From Nocardia puris (lineage in GTDB: Bacteria; Actinomycetota; Actinomycetes; Mycobacteriales; Mycobacteriaceae), in NCBI RefSeq assembly GCF_003315035.1, contig NZ_QNRE01000008.1, positions 62,001 through 126,000 on the forward strand: a stretch of 64,000 bases of DNA. Direction: 5' to 3'. The notes under the pieces are model-generated. The model ran no database searches. It was not told where the DNA came from and saw nothing but the letters and a program-made list of their open reading frames with translations. Position numbers and translations under genes: made by a program. Shown here one piece after another: positions 1 to 7,144 of this stretch; positions within the stretch are counted from its first letter, which is position 1, and every line of letters starts with the position of its first letter.

Positions 1-376
1 CGCCGAAGACGAGAGCCAGTGCGGCCGCGGTACCCGCGATCGGGCCGACCAGGCGTAGCCGGCCACGATTGGCCGCGCTCACCCGGACTTTACGGGCGCC
101 GATCTCCTGGTTCACCGCGGCGAACACCGTGTCCAGATCCGGGTCCGCCGGTAGGTCGGGAGCCACGAGCTCCGCGCGCCAGTCCGCCAGTAACGAGGCG
201 AGCTGGAACTCCTCCGGGTTGTCGGTCTGCACCGGCCCACCACCGGCGATGGCGTCGATCAGAGCATCGTCGCGGCGTACCGCGACGATGTCGACCGGGC
301 CGCTGTCGCCGGCGCCCTCGGCGTAGGGACCGCTGTTACGCGATCCACGTCGCGCCTTCCAGTCATCCCTAGCCAT
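1..376 (-). CDS. rsdA: Anti-sigma-D factor RsdA, N-terminal part (cut by window edge)
   Basis: This reading frame starts with ATG at 374-376, overlaps the end of sigD by 8 bases, and runs off the left edge after about 125 codons. The cytoplasmic N-terminus reads MARDDWKARRGS and includes the stretch VDIVAVRRDDALIDAI, followed by an LASLLADWRAEL segment. It ends in a hydrophobic start of a membrane helix (GPIAGTAAALALVFG). Position directly downstream of sigD, translational overlap and the cytosolic-domain-then-helix layout match RsdA, the membrane anti-sigma factor that sequesters SigD and is released by proteolysis in mycobacteria. The extracytoplasmic part is outside the window. Confidence 0.8.
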   Translation of the reverse strand, partial: MARDDWKARRGSRNSGPYAEGAGDSGPVDIVAVRRDDALIDAIAGGGPVQTDNPEEFQLASLLADWRAELVAPDLPADPDLDTVFAAVNQEIGARKVRVSAANRGRLRLVGPIAGTAAALALVFG

Positions 377-947
377 ACATTTCACCTGCCCTCGCCACTT
401 GTGACTTCAGTTTCGCGAGTGCCCTGTGCTGGGCCACTCGTATCGCACCCGCCGTACTGCCCACGGCGACCGCGGTTTCTTCCGCTGACAAACCCATGAC
501 CAAGCGCAGGATCAGGATCTCCCGATGCTTCTCAGGAAGCGTTGCGAGCAGACGGTTCATCTGCCTGCTCGTCTCGGATTCGAGAGCTCGCTGCTCCGGG
601 CCTTGGTCGGTGGATATGACATCTGGTACTTCGGCCATCGCCTCCGCCTTGTTACGAGCGGCGTTGCGATGTGCGTCGGCGACCTTGTGCGAAGCGATTC
701 CGTATACGAAGGCCATGAAGGGCCTGCCCTGGTCCTGATACCTGGGCAGCGCGGTCATCACGGCCAGACATACCTCCTGCGCAACATCGTCGGCGGAAAG
801 CTGGCCCCGCTCGGCCGCACCGATACGCGCACGGCAATACCGGACAACGAGCGGGCGGATCAGCTCGAGTACCTGAGCTAAAGCGGATCTGTCGCCCTGC
901 GCTGCGGCAGTGACGGCGAGGTCCAGCTCTTCGCCCGAGTGAGTCAT
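369..947 (-). CDS. sigD: ECF RNA polymerase sigma factor SigD
   Basis: A 192-residue sigma-70 family protein. Region 2 contains the core-binding and -10 recognition segment (DDVAQEVCLAVMTALPRY, then PFMAFVYGIASHKVADAHR). Region 4 contains the helix-turn-helix (LPEKHREILILRLVMGLSAE, then AGAIRVAQHRALAKLK). SigD drives stationary-phase and envelope genes in mycobacteria. I chose the ATG at 945-947 (MTHSGEELD), with AGGAA upstream. The frame stays open to 1061, so a longer N-terminus is possible. The stop overlaps the anti-sigma gene, the usual operon arrangement. Confidence 0.9.
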   Translation of the reverse strand: MTHSGEELDLAVTAAAQGDRSALAQVLELIRPLVVRYCRARIGAAERGQLSADDVAQEVCLAVMTALPRYQDQGRPFMAFVYGIASHKVADAHRNAARNKAEAMAEVPDVISTDQGPEQRALESETSRQMNRLLATLPEKHREILILRLVMGLSAEETAVAVGSTAGAIRVAQHRALAKLKSQVARAGEMYG

Positions 948-1073
948 CGTCAGAGATATTCCTGGCGTTACAAGTGGCACCGGCCCGATGACCTGTGCTC
1001 CCGCAAGTGTTTGCGGAACGGGTCTAACAATAGCGACACCCGGCGCGCGGCCGGGCAACATGGTCGGTTGTCA

Positions 1074-1934
1074 CTACAACCCGAGCGGTCGGAAAGTGCC
1101 CCCACGACGGGCTATCTCGGCCGAGCAGGCCCGCGCCTCCCTCTCCGCGGATGCCTCGCCGAGACCGGATCGCAGCATCGCGCACGCCCACCGCAACGGC
1201 AGCAGATCGCGCTCCCGGCAGTCGGCCGCGACTATGTCGGCCATCACCTTCGCGGTGCCGAGATCGCCCGCCGCGGCACTCGCGGCCGCGAGCAGCAGCC
1301 GCGATTTGATCCGGTGCCGTACCGAAGACGCATCGTCGGCGGCCGCCACGGCCGCGCGCGCGTGCGGCAACGCCGCCTCGGCGGCGCCCGCGGCGAGTTC
1401 GGCCTCGGCCGACACCCAGTGCCGCCGGATCCCGGCCCGCCACCGGTCGTCGGGCACGGTGGCGGCGCAGCGCGCCAGCAGCCGCCGCGCCAGGGCGATC
1501 CTGCCGACGCCGAGCGCGTCGGCCGCGAGCCCGGTGAGGGCGTCGGCGGCGGCGTCGTACGCGTCAGGGCGGTACGGGCGCCCGAGCCCGGGCAGCGGTC
1601 CCTCGTCCGAGCCTGAGGCAGCACGCGAAGCGATCAGGGGCAGCGCCAGGCCCGCCGCGTCACCGTCCGGGCCGGAGGCGAGGGTGTGCCAGCCGAGCTG
1701 GCGCAGCAGCGAGCCGCGGGTGCTCGCGGCGAGCGAGAGCAGCACCGGATCGGCCCCGCCCGCGCGCACCCGAGCGAGTTCGGCGCGGGCCGCGGCGTAG
1801 CGGCCCTGTCCCCCGAGCACCACCGCGCGCAACCAGTGGCCGTAGGCGTCGTGGGCGGCTGGCAACTCGGCAGCGGACATGCCGGGGCGGCCGCCGAACG
1901 CGGCGTCGGCGAGGGCTTCATATCGAACATCCAC
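1074..1934 (-). CDS. Alpha-helical conserved protein (Rv3415c-like), function unknown
   Basis: An alanine- and arginine-rich all-helical protein of about 286 residues starting from the GTG at 1932-1934 (VDVRYEALADAAFGG). The frame stays open to 2126, so the start is uncertain. Repeated helix pairs such as HDAYGHWLRAVVLGGQGRYA, ARRLLARCAATVPDDRW and AEAALPHARAAVAAADDASS look like a TPR-like solenoid; no catalytic motif is visible. Its place between sigD and whiB3 matches Rv3415c of M. tuberculosis, also of unknown function. It is separated from sigD by 126 bases and could be co-transcribed with it. A protein-interaction role is inference only. Confidence 0.75.
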   Translation of the reverse strand: MDVRYEALADAAFGGRPGMSAAELPAAHDAYGHWLRAVVLGGQGRYAAARAELARVRAGGADPVLLSLAASTRGSLLRQLGWHTLASGPDGDAAGLALPLIASRAASGSDEGPLPGLGRPYRPDAYDAAADALTGLAADALGVGRIALARRLLARCAATVPDDRWRAGIRRHWVSAEAELAAGAAEAALPHARAAVAAADDASSVRHRIKSRLLLAAASAAAGDLGTAKVMADIVAADCRERDLLPLRWACAMLRSGLGEASAEREARACSAEIARRGGTFRPLGL

Positions 1935-2305
1935 AGGGGGATCTTGCGCGAATACGGCCCGCGCACCAACCCCGGCCCACCGCCGGTCGCCCTCCGGTTC
2001 CGGGGCGCCCGAAACCTTCCGGCAACCCTCCAGCATTTCTTGCACGGTATTGATGTTTCCATCACGTAAATCTCGTCCGGCGCCCCGGGATCGGCGACCA
2101 CTCGAATTCACATGCGTTTCGCGCAATTAACCTCGGCGCCGCGTTTCCGCCATCTCATAGGCTCTCGACATAGCAGCCTCCACCACTCCCTCGAGGGCGC
2201 CCCGACGGCCCCGCACACCCCTCCGATACCGGAACGTACCGAGAAAAATATGAACTGAACTGCGCAAACACTCGGCGCATGCGAGCAGGGATCAGCGCGC
2301 CGCCC

Positions 2306-2323
2306 ACTGGCCAACCGGCCAGT
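2306..2323. repeat. Perfect palindrome ACTGGCC-N4-GGCCAGT
   Basis: Seven-base arms (2306-2312 and 2317-2323) around AACC. The symmetry extends through most of 18 bases. It lies about 85 bases upstream of the whiB3 -35 box, which suits an operator for a dimeric regulator. Which regulator is unknown. Confidence 0.5.
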
Positions 2324-2406
2324 ATTACCGGATGACCTGTTAAATGTAAACAGCGCCCAGGTTAAATCTCGCCATTAAGGATTCAGAAAACCGGTGCGCC
2401 GAACTA

Positions 2407-2436
2407 TTGACGGAATTTCGCGGCTGGACCTAACGT
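2407..2436 (+). promoter_or_regulatory. Predicted SigA-type promoter of whiB3
   Basis: TTGACG at 2407-2412, an 18-base spacer, and TAACGT at 2431-2436 (TANNNT). Transcription would begin near 2443, giving a leader of about 140 nt before whiB3. Confidence 0.55.
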
Positions 2437-2582
2437 AGCTCATCGCCACGGACGGCGCCGCGCGAAATGGCAGCGACCGCGAAGGGCGAGCCGCGGGGCA
2501 TCGCCGATCGCGATGTGGCCCACGACTGTTGCAGACACACTGCTCGACAACGCCGACGAGCTCGCACTACGAGGAGTTCACC

Positions 2583-2876
2583 ATGCCCATGCCCACCCAC
2601 CTCCCCGGACCGAACGCCGATGTCTGGGATTGGCAGATGCGCGGCTCCTGCCGCGGCGTGGACTCGGCGGTGTTCTTCCACCCCGACGGCGAGCGCGGCC
2701 GCGCCCGCACCGCCCGCGAGATGCGCGCCAAGGAGATCTGCCGCACCTGCCCCGTCCTGATGCAGTGCCGCAGCCACGCGCTCAAGGTCAGCGAGCCCTA
2801 CGGCATCTGGGGTGGCATGTCCGAGACCGAGCGCGAGATGCACGCCCGGCGCAACCGCAGGCGAATGGCAGTCTGA
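2583..2876 (+). CDS. whiB3: WhiB-family iron-sulfur transcription factor WhiB3
   Basis: A 97-residue WhiB protein. Four cysteines bind a [4Fe-4S] cluster: one in GSCRG and three in ICRTCPVLMQC. They are followed by the family GIWGG turn and a basic tail (HARRNRRRMAV). The segment LPGPNADVWDWQ and the FFHPDGERGRAR block are typical of WhiB3, a redox and nitric-oxide sensor that works with SigA and controls lipid and redox metabolism. The start is the ATG at 2583, preceded by GAGGAG six bases upstream; the open frame extends to 2529 but lacks a ribosome site there. The location next to sigD and groEL1 matches M. tuberculosis. Confidence 0.92.
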   Translation: MPMPTHLPGPNADVWDWQMRGSCRGVDSAVFFHPDGERGRARTAREMRAKEICRTCPVLMQCRSHALKVSEPYGIWGGMSETEREMHARRNRRRMAV

Positions 2877-3237
2877 ACAAGCGACCCATCCGCGCGTTGC
2901 GGGGCGCCGAATGACTTCCCAAACAACCGGCCCCTGCTACACCGGATGCTCGATCACCGGCCGGGCGCCCGACGGCCCATCGCCGAGCGCGCCCGGGACC
3001 GACGTCGAGGTACGGCATCGCGATATCCGCAGGCAGCGCTCCTTGCGAGCCGCCCGCGGACGCACGGACGTCGGAGCGGAGCCGCGCGTCGGCTCCCGGT
3101 GTGCCACAGCTGAATCGCCCGGCGTGTCGCGCTCGCACGGCACCGTAGCTGGGCCGTTGCCATTTCTTGCCGACCCCGCCGGAAGGAGGCGATAGCAACG
3201 CGCTACGGTAGTGACCGATGACACAGAATGGAGCGTT
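2877..3237. other. Gene-free stretch between whiB3 and the ECF sigma gene
   Basis: 361 bases. Open frames on both strands have arginine/serine-rich shadow composition and no ribosome sites that convince. The only signal I support is a TANNNT -10-like box, TACGGT at 3204-3209, whose predicted start point near 3216 would put the leader just ahead of the GTG at 3238. Confidence 0.5.
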
Positions 3238-3876
3238 GTGACAACGCGGCCGCCGGCCGCAGAGGGCGACTCGTTCCGTAGAGAAGCCATCCCACCGAGC
3301 GTGGAATCTGCGGTGTCGGCACGCGCAGCCGAAAGCATCGAGCTAGCCGCTCTCTTGCATCGTTGCGGCGAGTCCGACCAGGAAGCTTTCGCCGAACTGT
3401 ACGACCGAACGTCGGCTCGGGTGTTCGGTCTGGTGCTCCGGGTGCTCCACGACCCGGGGTACGCGGAGGAGACGACACAAGAGGTGTATCTCCAGATCTG
3501 GCGAACCGCAGCCAGCTTCGACCCCGCGAAGGGGTCCGCCGTGACGTGGTTGATGACGCTCGCCCACCGGCGTGCCGTCGACCGGGTCCGCGCCGAACAG
3601 GCGCACACCGTGCGGGAAGTCGCGTACGGGGTGCGGGTGCTCGGCAACGAGTTCGACGAGGTGACCGAAGAGGTCGAGCGCAGGCTCGAACAACAGGCCG
3701 TCCTCGCCGGGCTCACCGGCCTGACCGAGACACAGCGGGAAGCCATCTCGCTGGCCTACTACGGCGGCCGGACCTACGCGGAAGTGGCCACCCATCTCGG
3801 CGTAGGGTTACCGACCGTTAAGTCCCGGATTCGGGACGGATTGACACGACTGAAGAAAAGTTTGGGGGTGACGTGA
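3238..3876 (+). CDS. sigK: ECF RNA polymerase sigma factor, SigK type
   Basis: A sigma-70 protein of 212 residues. Region 2 reads AFAELYDRTSARVFGLVLRV, with EETTQEVYLQIWRTAASFD and WLMTLAHRRAVDRVR. Region 4 reads LTETQREAISLAYYGGRTYA, with PTVKSRIRDGLTRLK. These features fit the SigK (ECF19) group, which pairs with an RskA-type membrane anti-sigma. I prefer the GTG at 3238 (VTTRPPA), which has GGAG four bases upstream and follows a TACGGT box at 3204; an in-frame GTG at 3211 would give 221 residues. The anti-sigma gene starts two bases after the stop. Confidence 0.85.
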   Translation: MTTRPPAAEGDSFRREAIPPSVESAVSARAAESIELAALLHRCGESDQEAFAELYDRTSARVFGLVLRVLHDPGYAEETTQEVYLQIWRTAASFDPAKGSAVTWLMTLAHRRAVDRVRAEQAHTVREVAYGVRVLGNEFDEVTEEVERRLEQQAVLAGLTGLTETQREAISLAYYGGRTYAEVATHLGVGLPTVKSRIRDGLTRLKKSLGVT

Positions 3877-3877
3877 G

Positions 3878-4129
3878 ATGAACGAAGGCCAGGTCGATCT
3901 CGCGCACACCGTCGCGCTCGGATCGATCGACGACGAAGACCATCACGCGGTACAGGAATTGCTCGACGGTGAGGATCCGGTACTACGTGCCGTGTTCCTC
4001 GCGGAGGTACAGCAGACCAAAGACGCTCTGTGTACCCTCTCCGCCGTGACGGCCACCGCGCCGCCACCCGCATTGCGCGCCCGGTTGCTCGCGGCCATCG
4101 CCGCCGAGCAACCACCAGTGGCCTCCTGA
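3878..4129 (+). CDS. Short RskA-type anti-sigma factor (cytosolic domain only)
   Basis: An 83-residue protein directly downstream of the ECF sigma gene, 1 base after its stop. It matches only the N-terminal sigma-binding domain of RskA-type anti-sigma factors: VDLAHTVALGSIDDED, then a helix with FLAEVQQTKDALCTLSAV, then PPPALRARLLAAIAAE. RskA proteins are normally over 200 residues, with one membrane helix and an extracytoplasmic C-terminus; here the gene stops where the helix should begin. No continuation is obvious in the other frames before the groEL terminator at 4345. Either it is a genuine soluble anti-sigma or a truncated remnant. Confidence 0.75.
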   Translation: MNEGQVDLAHTVALGSIDDEDHHAVQELLDGEDPVLRAVFLAEVQQTKDALCTLSAVTATAPPPALRARLLAAIAAEQPPVAS

Positions 4130-4344
4130 TCGAGATTCACCGGTTCCGCCCGGGCCCGAGGAGACGCTCCCGGCTCGGTTGCTCGCTCCCCCGGACCTCG
4201 TGCGCGTCCGAGCGCCGGTCCCCACGATCACCGTCGGTGCCAGGGTGACGGTGCGGTTCCCCCGTCACTTCTCGCGCACGCCGCGCAGGCCGTCGAGATC
4301 CGCCTCCCGCGGACATCCGCCCTCGCGCACATCCCCGAAACGAC

Positions 4345-4373
4345 AAGGCCCCCGGAACATGTCCGGGGGCCTT
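4345..4373 (-). terminator. Intrinsic terminator of groES-groEL
   Basis: Twelve-base perfect arms, AAGGCCCCCGGA (4345-4356) and its complement (4362-4373), around a five-base loop, 14 bases beyond the groEL stop. The stem starts and ends with A/T pairs. The symmetry means it can also end rightward transcripts from the sigma gene pair. Confidence 0.8.
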
Positions 4374-4386
4374 CGCCATACCGCGA

Positions 4387-5997
4387 TCAGTGCGCGTGAC
4401 CGTGATGTCCGTGGTCGTCGGCCTCCTCGGCCGGCTTGTCGACCACGGCGCTCTCGGTGGTGAGCACCATGCGCGCGACCGAGGCCGCGTTCACGACGGC
4501 CGACCGGGTCACCTTCACCGGGTCCACGACGCCGTCGGTGAGCAGATCGCCGTAGGTGAGGGTGGCGGCGTTGAAGCCGTCCTTGCCCTCGGCGACCTTG
4601 CCGACCACCACGGCGCCGTCCAGGCCCGCGTTGCTGGCGATCCAGTACAGCGGCGCCTCGAGCGCCTTGCGGACCACCTCGACGCCGACGGCCTCGTCAC
4701 CGGACAGCGAATCGCGCAGCTCGACCAGCTTGGCCGCGGCCTGCACCAGAGCGGTGCCGCCACCGGGCACGATGCCCTCGTCAACGGCGGCCTTGGCCGC
4801 GCTCACCGCGTCCTCGACGCGGTACTTGCGCTCCTTGAGCGCGGTCTCGGTGGCCGCGCCGACCTTGATCACCGCGACACCGCCGGACAGCTTGGCCAGG
4901 CGCTCCTCGAGCTTCTCGCGATCCCAATCGGAATCGGTGGCCTCGATCTCGCGGCGCAGCTGCGCGCTGCGGGCCGCGATGTCCTCGGCGCTGCCCGCAC
5001 CGTCGACGATCGTGGTGTCGTCCTTGGTGACGACCACGCGACGCGCCTTGCCGAGCAGCTCGATGCCCGCCTCGCGCAGGGTGATGCCGAGATCGGGGTT
5101 GATCACGGTGCCGGCGGTGACGACGGCCAGGTCGTCGAGGAACGCCTTGCGGCGGTCGCCGAAGAACGGAGCCTTGACGGCGACGGCCTTGAGCGTCTTG
5201 CGGATCGCGTTGACCACCAGGGTGGACAGCGGCTCGCCCTCCACGTCCTCGGCGATGATCAGCACCGGCTTACCGGATTCGGCGATCTTCTCCAGCAGCG
5301 GCAGGAAGTCGGGCAGCGAGGTGATCTTGTCCCGGTGCAGCAGCACCAGGGCGTCCTCGAGCACGGCCTGCTGGGTGTCGGTGTCGGTGACGAAGTAGGG
5401 CGAGAGATAGCCCTTGTCGAACTGCACGCCCTCGGTGACGACGAGCTCGGTCTGCAGCGTCGAGGACTCCTCGACGGTGACCACGCCGTCCTTGCCGACG
5501 GTGGTCAGCGCCTTGCCGACCATCTCGCCGATCTCCTCGTCGCGCGAGGACACGGTGGCGACCTGCGCGATGGCCTGCTCGCCCGAGACCGGGGTGGCCG
5601 CGGCCAGCAGCGCCTCGGAGACCGCGTCGGCGGCCTTGGCGATGCCCGCGCCGACGGTGATCGGGTTGGCACCGGCCGCGACGTTCTTCAGGCCGCCGCG
5701 CACCAGCGCCTGGGCCAGCACGGTGGCGGTGGTGGTGCCGTCGCCGGCGACGTCGTTGGTCTTGGTGGCGACGCTCTTGACGAGCTGGGCGCCCAGGTTC
5801 TCGAACGGGTCCTCGAGGTCGATGTCGCGCGCGATGGTGACGCCGTCGTTGGTGACGGTGGGGCCGCCGAAGGCCTTCGCGAGCACCACGTGGCGACCGC
5901 GCGGGCCGAGGGTGACCTTCACCGCGTCGGCGAGCTTGTCGACGCCGCGTTCCAGAGCCCGGCGAGCCTTCTCGTCGAACTCGATCTGCTTTGCCAT
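4387..5997 (-). CDS. groEL: 60-kDa chaperonin GroEL1 with histidine-rich tail
   Basis: A full-length 536-residue chaperonin. It has the ATP-binding GDGTTTATVLAQ loop and the conserved N-terminal VKVTLGPRGRHVVL and PTVTNDGVTIA. The C-terminus is histidine-rich (DHGHHGHAH), not the Gly-Met repeat of housekeeping GroEL. In mycobacteria this tail and linkage to groES mark GroEL1, a specialised paralogue implicated in mycolate/biofilm biology and metal binding; the essential GroEL2 is encoded elsewhere. The start ATG has AGGA three bases upstream. It lies 180 bases after groES in one CIRCE-controlled transcript. Confidence 0.95.
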   Translation of the reverse strand: MAKQIEFDEKARRALERGVDKLADAVKVTLGPRGRHVVLAKAFGGPTVTNDGVTIARDIDLEDPFENLGAQLVKSVATKTNDVAGDGTTTATVLAQALVRGGLKNVAAGANPITVGAGIAKAADAVSEALLAAATPVSGEQAIAQVATVSSRDEEIGEMVGKALTTVGKDGVVTVEESSTLQTELVVTEGVQFDKGYLSPYFVTDTDTQQAVLEDALVLLHRDKITSLPDFLPLLEKIAESGKPVLIIAEDVEGEPLSTLVVNAIRKTLKAVAVKAPFFGDRRKAFLDDLAVVTAGTVINPDLGITLREAGIELLGKARRVVVTKDDTTIVDGAGSAEDIAARSAQLRREIEATDSDWDREKLEERLAKLSGGVAVIKVGAATETALKERKYRVEDAVSAAKAAVDEGIVPGGGTALVQAAAKLVELRDSLSGDEAVGVEVVRKALEAPLYWIASNAGLDGAVVVGKVAEGKDGFNAATLTYGDLLTDGVVDPVKVTRSAVVNAASVARMVLTTESAVVDKPAEEADDHGHHGHAH

Positions 5998-6177
5998 AAG
6001 TCCTTTTCCTCGGATTCCGGGGCGGCGCGGCCCGGTGGGGCCGTGACCCGCCGCCCGGTTGGGGGCTGAAACGACAGAGCCCCGGCCCCGTGGAAGGGGA
6101 ACCGGGGCACCGTCGTTACGACTCGATCCCGGACGAGGCCGGGAAGCGCGGGCCGGTCGGGCCCGCGCCGAGCGCGG

Positions 6178-6480
6178 TCACTTGCTGACGACAGCCAGCA
6201 CGTCGCGCGCGGACAGGATCAGGTACTCCTCACCCTGGTACTTGATCTCGGTGCCGCCGTACTTGCTGTAGATGACGGTGTCACCCTCCTGGACATCCAG
6301 CGGGATCCGCTTCTCGCCGTCCTCGTCCCAGCGGCCGGGGCCGACGGCGACGACGGTGCCTTCCTGCGGCTTCTCCTTCGCCGTGTCCGGGATGACCAGG
6401 CCGGAGGCCGTCGTCGTCTCGGCCTCGTTGGCCTGGACGAGGATCTTGTCCTCGAGCGGCTTGATGTTCACGCTCGCCAC
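6178..6480 (-). CDS. groES: 10-kDa co-chaperonin GroES
   Basis: A 100-residue co-chaperonin that caps the GroEL ring. Recognised by NIKPLEDKILVQANEAETTT (the mobile loop region follows), the P-x-EGTVVAVGPGRWDEDG core and the KYGGTEIKYQGEEYLIL end. Translation starts with GTG at 6478-6480, with GGAGGG six bases upstream. It is the first gene of the groES-groEL1 operon. Confidence 0.95.
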   Translation of the reverse strand: MASVNIKPLEDKILVQANEAETTTASGLVIPDTAKEKPQEGTVVAVGPGRWDEDGEKRIPLDVQEGDTVIYSKYGGTEIKYQGEEYLILSARDVLAVVSK

Positions 6481-6675
6481 GTTGAGCCCTCCACTTTCAG
6501 GGGATTACGGTCGTCCGGGACTGTTGTCCCGGACCGTCGGTTCGGTCACGGTGCACGACCCCTGCGCACAGCCCCGTCGTCGCGGGTGCCGGGACCCGGC
6601 CCAGTGGTCACAACTGCCTGACACCGGCGATACGCGGGGTGGACGATCGCCCGGCCACCACGTTCACCAGTGCCA

Positions 6676-6702
6676 CTAGCACTCTATACATGAGAGTGCC
6701 AG
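6676..6702 (-). promoter_or_regulatory. CIRCE operator (HrcA binding site)
   Basis: Inverted repeat with nine-base arms, CTAGCACTC (6676-6684) and GAGTGCCAG (6694-6702), and a nine-base spacer. It differs from the classical TTAGCACTC-N9-GAGTGCTAA element in three terminal positions. HrcA bound here represses groES-groEL1 until heat stress. Confidence 0.9.
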
Positions 6703-6709
6703 CGCTCAA
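6681..6709 (-). promoter_or_regulatory. SigA-type promoter of groES overlapping CIRCE
   Basis: On the minus strand TTGAGC (6704-6709) is followed by exactly 17 bases and TAGAGT (6681-6686). The -10 box lies inside one CIRCE arm, so bound HrcA would directly block polymerase. The leader to groES is about 190 nt. Confidence 0.65.
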
Positions 6710-6940
6710 GGCCGGGTTCTGCCAATCCGGCGCCCGCGGCCGCGCCGAACCCACACTGAGCAGTGTTGGTTACCCCGGGGCCCGGGGGCTTCCCATCGGT
6801 TCCGGAAATCTGTAACGTTCGGATAACGGATTGTGACAGTATTGACGACGGTTGTTCCCGCCTCTGGTCTCTCTCACGAACCGGCGCCCGCGGGGGCCAT
6901 CGTCAGGTAACGAAATACGAAGTACGGCGTCACAAGAGCT

Positions 6941-6982
6941 TCACCACAGTGCGATCCCACATCACCACCGTGCGAATCCACA
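6941..6982. repeat. Tandem 21-base direct repeat upstream of the actin-fold gene
   Basis: Two head-to-tail copies, 6941-6961 and 6962-6982, agreeing at 18 of 21 positions around TCACCAC-GTGCGA. A partial echo (GTCCACAC) follows at 6991. They sit 160-200 bases ahead of the gene start; repeated regulator binding is a guess. Confidence 0.45.
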
Positions 6983-7144
6983 CAGGGCAAGTCCACACGT
7001 GATCCGGAGCGGCTCCACCGTCCCACCAGGCCGAACGGAACGACCGGGTCCCGAGTCCGGAGCGCTCGCCGACCACGCGGCGTTGCGGCAGTCCATTCGA
7101 GATGGTCGGCGACACCGTGACCATCCGCTCGAAGGGAGGTGAAC

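Larger units (their letters stand above)
1935..2582. other. Gene-free divergent regulatory region upstream of whiB3
   Basis: 648 bases between a minus-strand gene and whiB3. It is visibly more AT-rich around 2325-2440 than the flanks. It holds an 18-base palindrome at 2306-2323, a weaker CTGTT-N7-AACAG inverted repeat at 2337-2353 and a good promoter at 2407-2436. Short open frames here show no protein-like composition. Part of it (up to 2126) may be coding if the leftward gene uses an earlier start. Confidence 0.6.
6481..7144. other. Divergent control region between groES and the actin-fold gene
   Basis: 664 bases without a gene. The left part holds the groES leader, the CIRCE operator and its promoter (6676-6709). 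The middle is GC-rich (a GGGGCCCGGGGG run near 6777). The right part, 6800-7000, is less GC-rich and carries a 21-base tandem repeat at 6941-6982 plus TTGACG at 6843-6848, a possible -35 box for the rightward gene. Confidence 0.6.

Noticed and set aside
2812..3195. 127-codon plus-strand frame after whiB3
   Set aside because: Starts inside whiB3 in another frame; Arg/Ser/Pro-rich, no ribosome site and no recognisable domain.
4390..6069. 559-codon plus-strand open frame opposite groEL
   Set aside because: It is the antisense shadow of groEL in GC-rich DNA, with Gly/Asp/Arg/Val-rich composition and no family motif.
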